Assembly (NCBI RefSeq): GCF_024662235.1 | Contig: NZ_CP096276.1 | Location: forward strand, 5,766,001-5,830,000 | DNA from: Pimelobacter simplex | GTDB taxonomy: Bacteria > Actinomycetota > Actinomycetes > Propionibacteriales > Nocardioidaceae | Direction of reading: 5' to 3' | DNA length: 64,000 bases | In this document: in pieces, positions 25,800 to 33,106 of the stretch | Layout: every line of letters starts with the position of its first letter | Numbering within the stretch: position 1 is the stretch's first letter | The notes under the pieces: model-generated | Told to the model about the DNA's origin: nothing | Database searches by the model: none | The model's input: the letters and a program-made list of their open reading frames with translations, nothing else | Translations under genes and position numbers: made by a program

Positions 25800-26855
25800 A
25801 TGACCGCGCCCCGCGACCTCGTCCACCCGCCCAAGGCCCGCCCCGGCGACCGGATCGCCGTCCTGTCGCCGTCCTTCGCCGCTCCCGCGGTCGCCCCCGA
25901 GGTCCACGAGCAGGCGCTGCGCCGGCTGGCCGAGGTGACCGGTCTGGTGCCGGTCGAGTACCCGACCACCCGCAAGCTGGGGGCGACGGCGGAGGAGCGG
26001 GCGGCCGATCTCAACGCGGCGTTCGCGGACCCGGACATCCGGGCGGTGATCGCGACGATCGGGGGCGACGACCAGATCACGGTGATCCCGCACCTCGACG
26101 CCGATGCGGTACGCCGGGACCCCAAGCCGTTCCTGGGCACGAGCGACAACACCAACCTGCACCAGTGGCTGTGGTCGCAGGGAATCGCCAGTTTCTACGG
26201 GGGTTCCACCCAGGTCCATGTCGGGCCGGGGCCTGGGCTGGACCCCGAGCACGCGACGTCCCTGCGGGCCGCACTCCTCGACGGCGGGCGGATCGAGGTC
26301 ACCGATCCCGGTGAGTCCGAGGACGTCGGCAAGGACTGGAACGACCCCCTCGCCCTCACGCAGTACGGCGACCGCGAGCCCACCGAGCCCTGGCACTGGG
26401 CGGGTCCGGCGCGCGAGGTCACCGGTCCCACCTGGGGTGGGTGCGTCGAGATCCTGGAGTGGGTGCTCGCGGCCGGCCGGTTCACTGCGGAGCCTGACGA
26501 CCTCGACGGCGGCGTGATCCTGCTCGAGACGTCCGAGGAGCTGATGCCGGCCAACGAGGTCGGCTGGATCGTCCGCAACCTCGGGGAGCGCGGCCTCCTC
26601 GCCAGGGCGAGCGCGGTGCTGCTCGCGCGCCCGCCGGTCTCCGACTTCGTACGCCGGCCCGACGCGGCCGAGCGCGCCCGCCTCCGGGCCGAGCAGCGCG
26701 ACGTGGTCGTCGACCTCGTCGCCCGCTACCAGCCCGAGGCGGTGGTGTGCGTCGGCGTCCCGTTCGGCCACACCCGGCCGCAGTGGATCCTCCCCCACGG
26801 AGGATCCGTCACGGTCGACGGTGCGAACCGGAAGGTGTACGCCGACTACGCCTGA
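25800..26855 (+). CDS. S66-family peptidase (LD-carboxypeptidase / MccF-like)
   Basis: 351 residues from ATG 25800, the first Met that starts at the conserved fold (PKARPGDRIAVLSPSFAAP). The nucleophile loop FLGTSDNTNLH (Ser115) and the earlier ATIGGDDQITVIPHLD match the MccF-like branch of peptidase S66. A Glu in ILLETSEEL and a His in VPFGHTRPQWILP complete a plausible Ser-Glu-His triad. Substrates are LD-peptides of murein or aminoacyl-nucleotide toxins such as microcin C7. The MccF branch fits better than LdcA. It converges on the FAD oxidoreductase gene with 17 bp between stops. Confidence 0.85.
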   Translation: MTAPRDLVHPPKARPGDRIAVLSPSFAAPAVAPEVHEQALRRLAEVTGLVPVEYPTTRKLGATAEERAADLNAAFADPDIRAVIATIGGDDQITVIPHLDADAVRRDPKPFLGTSDNTNLHQWLWSQGIASFYGGSTQVHVGPGPGLDPEHATSLRAALLDGGRIEVTDPGESEDVGKDWNDPLALTQYGDREPTEPWHWAGPAREVTGPTWGGCVEILEWVLAAGRFTAEPDDLDGGVILLETSEELMPANEVGWIVRNLGERGLLARASAVLLARPPVSDFVRRPDAAERARLRAEQRDVVVDLVARYQPEAVVCVGVPFGHTRPQWILPHGGSVTVDGANRKVYADYA

Positions 26856-26872
26856 GTCGCGCCGCGCCGGCC

Positions 26873-28243
26873 TCAGAGCCCGTGGTTGGCGACGAACAGC
26901 CGCCCCGGGTCGACCACGTCGCGCAGCCGGCACAGCGCCGCCCAGTCGTCGCCGTCGTAGAAGCGGCTGGTGTCGACCGTGGTCTCGGTGAAGGTCGGGA
27001 CCAGGCTCGGCCGCGCCCACCCGGAGAGGGCGCGGACGACCGAGAAGGCAGCGGCGCGGCCCGCGACCGCGGCTTGGGGCGTCGGGGCCATCGCCATGCA
27101 GAACAGGGCGTACGAGCCGGGCAGGTGGGACAAGGCACCTCCGGCGGCGTCGGGGCGGGCGAAGGCGCCGCCGAGGTGGCGCAGCTCGGCGAACGTGAGG
27201 CCGCTGCGGGTGCCGGGGCCGACCTGGTCGAGGAAGGCCTGGACGCCGGCCGCGTCGAGGTCGCCGAGCACGGCGTGGTCGGCGACGGCGGGGGAGGGCT
27301 CCGGCGGATCCATGTGCATGTCGAGGACGGCGGACGCGGGGATCCGGCCGAAGGTGTCGACCTCCGGGTCCAGCGCGCGCAGCGGCGCGAGCAGCTCGGC
27401 GGCGCGCTCGTCGGACTCCAGCACGGCGCCGTCGATCACGACGACATCGCGCCCCGACAGGAACGGCGGCAGCTCGGGGATCGGCGGGAAGCTCATCACC
27501 CGCAGCGACGTGGTCGCGCTCTCGGGTGCGGTCCGGGTCCACGCCACCCACGCCGGTACGACGTCCGCCGCGCGCTCGCGGTCCCACAGCAGCATGCCGG
27601 CGAAGACGTCGGCATAGGGGAGCAGCCCGATCTCGATGGCCACGACGACACCGAAGTTGCCGCCGCCCCCGCGCAGCGCCCAGAGCAGGTCGCGGTCCTG
27701 GTCCGGAGTGGCGCGCACCAGCGCACCGTCCGAGGTGACGACCTCGATCGCGGTCACCGCGTTGGCGGCCACGCCGTGCCGGCGTCCGTAGAAGGACAGG
27801 CCGCCGCCCAGGACGAAGCCGGCGACGGCGACGTCGGGGGCGGAGCCGTGCAGGACCGCGCGGCCGTGCTGCGCGGCCGCGCCGACGACATCGCGCCAGA
27901 GCGTGCCGCCGAGGACCCGTGCGGTCTCCGCGGCCGGGTCGATCGTGACGCCGGTGAGCGCCGACATCCGCACCAGGACGACGTCCTCGAGCGAGCCTTC
28001 GCCGAGGGCGGCCGCGCCGTGCCCGGTGCTCTGCGGGGCGATCCGCAGCCCGGTGGCCGCGGCGGCCCGGACGACGTCCTGCACCTCCTCGACGGTGCGC
28101 GGGATCGCGACCGCGGCCGGCCGCTGGTCGACGGCGACGTTCCAGGGGACGCGGGCGGCGTCGTACCCGGGGTCGCCGGGGAGGTGGATCTCGCAGGTCG
28201 TCGTGAGCCGGGCGAGGAGCGTGCGGTCAGGAGTGGTGGTCAT
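26873..28243 (-). CDS. FAD-binding oxidoreductase, berberine-bridge type
   Basis: 456 residues from ATG 28243, the Met just before the PCMH FAD domain; the upstream frame is Arg/Pro-rich. PAAVAIPRTVEEVQDVVRAAAATGLRIAPQSTGHGAAALG holds the FAD-binding loop (GHG), and GGGNFGVVVAIEIGL is typical of berberine-bridge-like oxidases. The C-terminal BBE segment (FYDGDDWAALCRLRDVVDPGRLFVANH) is intact. Such enzymes oxidise alcohols, sugars or secondary metabolites with a bound flavin. The substrate is unknown. It is divergent from the LuxR regulator at 28382, with a palindrome between, so it may be that regulator's target. Confidence 0.85.
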   Translation of the reverse strand: MTTTPDRTLLARLTTTCEIHLPGDPGYDAARVPWNVAVDQRPAAVAIPRTVEEVQDVVRAAAATGLRIAPQSTGHGAAALGEGSLEDVVLVRMSALTGVTIDPAAETARVLGGTLWRDVVGAAAQHGRAVLHGSAPDVAVAGFVLGGGLSFYGRRHGVAANAVTAIEVVTSDGALVRATPDQDRDLLWALRGGGGNFGVVVAIEIGLLPYADVFAGMLLWDRERAADVVPAWVAWTRTAPESATTSLRVMSFPPIPELPPFLSGRDVVVIDGAVLESDERAAELLAPLRALDPEVDTFGRIPASAVLDMHMDPPEPSPAVADHAVLGDLDAAGVQAFLDQVGPGTRSGLTFAELRHLGGAFARPDAAGGALSHLPGSYALFCMAMAPTPQAAVAGRAAAFSVVRALSGWARPSLVPTFTETTVDTSRFYDGDDWAALCRLRDVVDPGRLFVANHGL

Positions 28244-28313
28244 GGCGGCAACCCTCGGGCGCCGGCGGGCCGCGGACCATCCCGGTCGTCGGGGGACTTC
28301 TGGGCCTGCTCGA

Positions 28314-28335
28314 CTGGGTGGACCAGACCACCCAG
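28314..28335. promoter_or_regulatory. Palindromic operator candidate, CTGGGTGG-N6-CCACCCAG
   Basis: Perfect 8-bp arms at 28314-28321 and 28328-28335 lie in the 138-bp gap between the divergent FAD oxidoreductase and LuxR genes. AAATCTGGG follows. Position and symmetry fit an operator for a dimeric regulator, most simply the adjacent LuxR protein. Confidence 0.5.
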
Positions 28336-28381
28336 AAATCTGGGATACCTCGGCGCCGAGGCGTTGGTCCACACTGCTCGC

Positions 28382-29524
28382 ATGGCCTCAGGACTGACCG
28401 CCGAGCGGGTGCGCAAGGACGTCGACGTCGTCGCCCACGCCGGGCTGGACCTGGACTCCTTCCTCACCGAGGCCGTCGAGTCCGTACGACGAGCGGTGCC
28501 CTGGGTCAGCGCGTGCGTCGGCACCCATGACCCGCGGACCCTGCTGCTGACGAGCGATCGCAAGTTCGGGCACCTGTGCACGGTCGACCCGCGCGACGAC
28601 GAGTTCGGGCTGCTGGAGTACGGCAGCCCCGAGGCGACGTCGTTCGCCGAGCTGGCCACGGCGGAGCGTCCCGCGGCGGGCGTCCACCTGCAGACCGGCG
28701 GGGACGTCGCGCGCTCGATGCGGATCGCGTCGTACCACCTGGCGCACTACGGGCACGCGGACGAGGCGCGGGTGGTGTTCCGCGAGGGAACGGCGGTGTG
28801 GGGCGGGATGGGACTCATGCGCGGCGCCGACGACCGGCCGTTCGACCTCGCCGAGATCGAGTTCCTCGCCTCGCTGGCGCCGGCCTTCGCCCGTGGGGTG
28901 CGGGTCGGCCTGATGGCCCGGCTGGCGGACACGGACGCACCGCAGGACGACGCCGAGCGCGAGCACCCGGGGCCGGCCGTGGTCATCATCGGCGCGGAGT
29001 ACCGGATCAACCAGATGACCGCCACCGCCGAGCACCGGCTGCGCGAGCTCGCCCGCGACCCCGGCGCGCCGATCCCGGTGGCCCTGCTGTCGGGCCTGGT
29101 CGGGGCCGCGCGGCGCTATGCGCGCGGTGAGTCGACCGCGCTGCCGCGGTGCCGGGCGCGGACCCGCCGTGGGCGCTGGCTGATCCTGCAGGCCGGGCCG
29201 TTGAGCGGCACCGGTGGGCACGACGGGGACGTCGTGATCACCATCGAGGAGGCGCGTCCGCCCGAGATCGTCGGCCTCGTGGTCGCGGCCTTCGGGCTGA
29301 CCCCGCGCGAGCGCGACGTGACGCAGCTGGTGCTGCAGGGCGTCGCAACCCAGGAGATCGGGAGGACGCTGCACCTGTCGGCGTACACGGTGCAGGACCA
29401 CCTGAAGTCGGTCTTCGACAAGGCGGGGGTGCGCTCGCGACGCGACCTGATCGCGCGGGTGTTCTTCGACCAGTACGTGCCGCGGTTGGGGGAGGAGCTC
29501 GGTCCCTCCGGCTGGTACGCCTAG
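28382..29524 (+). CDS. LuxR-family transcriptional regulator
   Basis: 380 residues. The N-terminal 200 residues resemble a sensor domain of GAF-like organisation (LDSFLTEAVESVRRAVPWVSACVGTHDP, VVFREGTAVWGGMGLMRGADDRPFDLAEIEFLASLAPAFARGVR, AVVIIGAEYRINQMTATAEHRL). The C-terminus is a LuxR HTH, LTPRERDVTQLVLQGVATQEIGRTLHLSAYTVQDHLKSVF. There is no phospho-acceptor receiver domain, so it is probably a one-component sensor. It is divergent from the FAD oxidoreductase, which it may control. It converges on the iron ABC operon with 8 bp between stops. Confidence 0.85.
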   Translation: MASGLTAERVRKDVDVVAHAGLDLDSFLTEAVESVRRAVPWVSACVGTHDPRTLLLTSDRKFGHLCTVDPRDDEFGLLEYGSPEATSFAELATAERPAAGVHLQTGGDVARSMRIASYHLAHYGHADEARVVFREGTAVWGGMGLMRGADDRPFDLAEIEFLASLAPAFARGVRVGLMARLADTDAPQDDAEREHPGPAVVIIGAEYRINQMTATAEHRLRELARDPGAPIPVALLSGLVGAARRYARGESTALPRCRARTRRGRWLILQAGPLSGTGGHDGDVVITIEEARPPEIVGLVVAAFGLTPRERDVTQLVLQGVATQEIGRTLHLSAYTVQDHLKSVFDKAGVRSRRDLIARVFFDQYVPRLGEELGPSGWYA

Positions 29525-29532
29525 GGCGTGTC

Positions 29533-30576
29533 CTAGCCCGCGAAGGCGATCACGTCGCCGGTGACGCGGAGCCCGACCCGGTCGCCGGCACGGGGCACGC
29601 GGTCGGCGGGAGTCCGTGCGGTGACCTGCTCGCCGGAGTCGAGCCGGACCCGGATGGTCGCGTCGTGGCCGAAGAAGCTGACGTCGAGCACCTCGCCGGG
29701 CGCGCCGGCAGCGGCGTCGGGGCCGACCTGCACCTGCTCCGACCGTACGGCGAACCGGGCGGGCCCCGCCGCGACCGGGGTCCGCAGGTCGAGGACGCCC
29801 AGGGGCGAGTGCGCCTGGCCGCCGGGGTCGACCTCGCCCGCGAGGAGCGAGGCGTGGCCGATGAAGGCGGCCACGTCGGGGTCGGCCGGAGCGAGGTAGA
29901 CCGCGGCGGGTGCGGCGACCTGGCGGAACTGGCCGGCCATCATCACCGCGACCTGGTCGGCGAGCGACAAGGCCTCGCCCTGGTCGTGGGTGACCAGGAC
30001 CGCGGCGGCGTCGGCGGCGCGCAGGGCGCGGACGACGGCGCGTCCGGTCTCCTCGCGCAGCGAGGCGTCGAGCGAGGAGAACGGCTCGTCGAGCAGGACG
30101 AGGGCGGGCCGGGGCGCGAGCGCACGGGCCAGGGCCACCCGCTGCTGTTGGCCGCCGGACAGCTCGTGGGGGTAGCGGCCGGCCAGCGCCGGGTCGATCT
30201 CCACCATCTCGAGGGCCTCGGCGACGAGGGCTGCGGCGTTGCGGCGCTGGTCGCGGGGCAGGCCGAAGGAGACGTTGCGGGCGACGGTCAGGTGGGGGAA
30301 GAGCGCGCCCTCCTGGGGCACGTAGCCGATGCCGCGCTGCCGGGCGGGGATGCTGCGGCGTCCGCCGACGACCTCGGTGCCGGCCACGCTGATGGTGCCG
30401 CCGGTGGGCTGCACGAAGCCGGCGACCGCGCGCAGCAGCGTCGTCTTGCCGCAGCCGGAGGAGCCGAGGATCGAGGTCACGCCGCCCGGCACGACCAGGT
30501 CGACCCCGCGCAGCACGGGAGTCGTGCCGTAGCCGGCCTCCAGCCCGCGGATCTCGAGTGCGGCATCCGTCGTCAT
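29533..30576 (-). CDS. Ferric-iron ABC transporter ATP-binding protein
   Basis: 347 residues from ATG 30576, which overlaps the permease stop by 1 nt (TGATG). Motifs: Walker A LGSSGCGKTT, Q-loop VPQEGALFPHLTV, signature LSGGQQQR, Walker B ALVLLDEPFSSLD and switch His THDQGEA. The C-terminal TOBE domain (RSEQVQVGPDA, FFGHDATIRVRLDSG) fits the FbpC/PotA group. It energises the ferric importer encoded upstream and is the last gene of the iron-box-controlled operon. Confidence 0.9.
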   Translation of the reverse strand: MTTDAALEIRGLEAGYGTTPVLRGVDLVVPGGVTSILGSSGCGKTTLLRAVAGFVQPTGGTISVAGTEVVGGRRSIPARQRGIGYVPQEGALFPHLTVARNVSFGLPRDQRRNAAALVAEALEMVEIDPALAGRYPHELSGGQQQRVALARALAPRPALVLLDEPFSSLDASLREETGRAVVRALRAADAAAVLVTHDQGEALSLADQVAVMMAGQFRQVAAPAAVYLAPADPDVAAFIGHASLLAGEVDPGGQAHSPLGVLDLRTPVAAGPARFAVRSEQVQVGPDAAAGAPGEVLDVSFFGHDATIRVRLDSGEQVTARTPADRVPRAGDRVGLRVTGDVIAFAG

Positions 30577-32093
30577 CAGCGGCTCCTCAGGCTCAACCGG
30601 GCCAGCAGCCAGGTGGAGGGTACGGACAGCGCGATCAGCGCCAGGGCGTAGGGCGCGGCGGCGCCGTACGCGACGGACGAGGCGTCGGACCAGAACCGCG
30701 TCGCGAGGGTCTCGGTGCCGATCGGCGCGAGCAGCAGGGTCGCGGTGAGCTCGGTGGCCACGGCGAGCGCGACGAGGGCGGCAGCGGCGCTCAGGCCGGG
30801 CAGGACCAGCGGCAGGGTGACGCGCCGGGCGACCGCGGGGCCGCTGCAGCCCAGGCTGCGCGCGACCTCCTCGAGGTTGGGCGGCACGAGCTCGAAGGTC
30901 GAGCGCACGCTCACCACGGCACGAGGCAGGAACAGGATGAGGTAGCCGACCAGCAGCAGCGCGAGCGTCTGGTAGACCGACGGCACCGCGCGGATCGAGA
31001 CGGTGACCAGTGCCAGCGCGATCACGATGCCGGGCATGGCGCTGGCGGTGTAGACGCTGCGCTCGATCGCGGTGGTCAGCAGGCCGCGGTGACGGACCGC
31101 CAGCCACACCACCGGTACGGCGGCCGCGGTGGCGAGCAGCCCGCCGAGCAGCGCCAGCACGAAGGTGCTCGACGCGGCGCCCGTCAGCTCGGCCCAGTCG
31201 ATGCCCGACGACGTCCCGCGCACCAGCCACCGCACCAGAGCGGCGATCGGTACGCCGAGCGCCCACACGGCGAGCAGGAGGAGTCCGCCGACGACCACGG
31301 GACGGCGCCGGCCGAGCCGGATCCGGGTGGGCTCGCGGCGTGCTCCCGAACCGACCCGGGCGCGCTGGCGCCGTCCGCGCAGGAGCGACTCAAGGCCGAG
31401 CAGAAGCAGGCAGAACGTGACGAGCACGAGCGCCAGCAGCGTCGCCTCGGGTCCGTTGAAGACGGTGGCGTACTGCTGGAGGATCGCCGTGGTCAGGGTG
31501 GGGTAGTTGAGCAGCTGCAGGGCGCCGTACTCGGCGAGCAGGTGAAGGCCGACGAGCAGCGCTCCGCCCAGCACCGCCGGGCTGATCGCCGGCAGCGTGA
31601 CCCGCCAGAACACCGCCCACGGTCCCTTGCCGAGCGCGGTCGCGACCTCCTCGACCGCCGGGTCGAGGCGACGCAGCGCGGCGACCGTCGGCAGGTAGAC
31701 GAGCGGGAAGTACGACAGCGACACCACCATCACCGCGCCCGGGAACGACTGCACCGCGTGGGTCGTCGAGACCCAGCCGTAGCCGTTGACGAATGCCGGC
31801 ACCGCGAGCGGCGCGCACAGCAGGCCGTGCCACCAGCCGCGCCCCGGTACGTCGGTCCGCTCGACCACCCACGCGCCGGCGACGCCGACGGCGGTGCTCA
31901 CGAGCACGCCGAGGACGAGCAGCCGGACGGTGTTCCAGAGCAGCTCGCCGATCCGCGGTCGCCACAGGAAGTCGGTGGCCTCGCCCACGCCCAGCTCGGC
32001 CGTCGTCCAGAGGACGTAGCCGAGCGGGACGAGGGTGAGCGCCGCGATCGCCAGCCCGAGGACCAGCAGCGGGGGCGCAGAGCGCTTGGTCAG
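30576..32093 (-). CDS. Ferric-iron ABC transporter permease (FbpB-type), CTG start proposed
   Basis: 505 residues if started at CTG 32093, which overlaps the preceding stop (CTCTGA) and has GAGGTGGG about 7 nt upstream. That start keeps the first membrane helix (PPLLVLGLAIAALTLVPLGYVLW). The nearest GTG is at 31988 and would delete that helix. Two permease halves with EAA loops are visible: EEVATALGKGPWAVFWRVTLPAISPAVLGG and EEVARSLGCSGPAVARRVTLPLVLPG. About twelve membrane helices, as in FbpB/SfuB fused permeases. It is translationally coupled on both sides. Confidence 0.85.
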   Translation of the reverse strand: MTKRSAPPLLVLGLAIAALTLVPLGYVLWTTAELGVGEATDFLWRPRIGELLWNTVRLLVLGVLVSTAVGVAGAWVVERTDVPGRGWWHGLLCAPLAVPAFVNGYGWVSTTHAVQSFPGAVMVVSLSYFPLVYLPTVAALRRLDPAVEEVATALGKGPWAVFWRVTLPAISPAVLGGALLVGLHLLAEYGALQLLNYPTLTTAILQQYATVFNGPEATLLALVLVTFCLLLLGLESLLRGRRQRARVGSGARREPTRIRLGRRRPVVVGGLLLLAVWALGVPIAALVRWLVRGTSSGIDWAELTGAASSTFVLALLGGLLATAAAVPVVWLAVRHRGLLTTAIERSVYTASAMPGIVIALALVTVSIRAVPSVYQTLALLLVGYLILFLPRAVVSVRSTFELVPPNLEEVARSLGCSGPAVARRVTLPLVLPGLSAAAALVALAVATELTATLLLAPIGTETLATRFWSDASSVAYGAAAPYALALIALSVPSTWLLARLSLRSR

Positions 32094-33106
32094 AGGAAGC
32101 CCACCTCGGTCATGAGGGAGACGACCTTCTTCGCGTCGAGGTCGGAGACGTTGACGGCGGGCGGCTGCAGCTCGCTGAACGGCTTCTGGACGCCCTCGAG
32201 CTGGACGGCCGGGTTGAGCGGGTACTCCAGCGCGTAGCTGTCGGCGAGGATCTGCTGGCCCTTCTCGTTCACGAGGAACTCGATGAACTTGCGGGCCTCG
32301 GTCTTCATGTCGCTCGACTTGAGGATGCCGGCGCCGGAGACGCTGACGAAGGCACCGGGGTCGCCGTTGGAGAAGTAGTACTGCGAGCTGTGGTCGCTGA
32401 CGTCACCGCTCTCCTTGTGGTCGCGCTCCCAGTAGTAGTGGTAGACGATGCCGACCTCGATCTCGCCGGAGTTGACGGCCTCGAGCACGAGGTTGTTGCC
32501 GTCGTAGACCTTGCCGTTGGCCTTGATGCCCTCGAGCCAGGTCTTGGTCGCGGCCTCGCCCTCGAGGTCGAGGACGGCGGCGACGATGGCCTGGAAGTCC
32601 GCACCGGTGGGGGAGAAGGCGATCTTGCCCTTCCACTCGGGCTTGGCCAGGTCGAGCAGGGACGCCGGCATGGCGGCCTCGTCGGTCTGGTCGGTGTTGT
32701 AGACCAGGACGGTCGAGCGGGCCACGAAGCCGGTCCACAGGCCGCTGCGGGGGCGGTACTGCTCGGGGATCGGCGCGACGAGGTCAGCCGGGAGCTTGTC
32801 GAGGAGGCCGGCGGCCTCGACCTGCGACATGCCGGGGGAGTTCTCGGTCAGGAAGATGTCGGCCGGCGAGGCCTTGCCCTCCTGGACGAGCTGGTTGGAG
32901 AGCTCGAGGTCCTTGCCGTTGCGGAGCTCGACCTCGATGCCGGTCTCCTTGGTGAACTCGGGCGCGAGCGCCTTGAGGAGCGGCTCGTGCTGGGCGTTGT
33001 AGATCACCAGGGTGGGCTCGTCGTCACCCCCGCAGGCCGCGAGCAGCGGCATGATCAGGGTGGCGGCGGCGACGCCGAGGCCGGCGCGGAGGAGGCGGTT
33101 CTTCAT
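32090..33106 (-). CDS. Ferric-iron-binding lipoprotein, FbpA-type
   Basis: 338 residues from ATG 33106, overlapping the ligase gene stop as ATGA. The lipobox LLAAC is at about residue 26. The body is a class II/FbpA-like receptor: TLVIYNAQHEPLLKALAPEFTKETGIEVELRNGKD, ADIFLTENSPGMSQVEAAGLLDKL and IVYHYYWERD. A Tyr pair in SSQYYFSNGDPGAFVSVSGAGIL is the typical ferric-iron-coordinating dyad. It delivers Fe(III) to the permease and ATPase genes downstream. Its placement after a ligase-acyltransferase gene in the same operon is unusual. Confidence 0.9.
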   Translation of the reverse strand: MKNRLLRAGLGVAAATLIMPLLAACGGDDEPTLVIYNAQHEPLLKALAPEFTKETGIEVELRNGKDLELSNQLVQEGKASPADIFLTENSPGMSQVEAAGLLDKLPADLVAPIPEQYRPRSGLWTGFVARSTVLVYNTDQTDEAAMPASLLDLAKPEWKGKIAFSPTGADFQAIVAAVLDLEGEAATKTWLEGIKANGKVYDGNNLVLEAVNSGEIEVGIVYHYYWERDHKESGDVSDHSSQYYFSNGDPGAFVSVSGAGILKSSDMKTEARKFIEFLVNEKGQQILADSYALEYPLNPAVQLEGVQKPFSELQPPAVNVSDLDAKKVVSLMTEVGFL

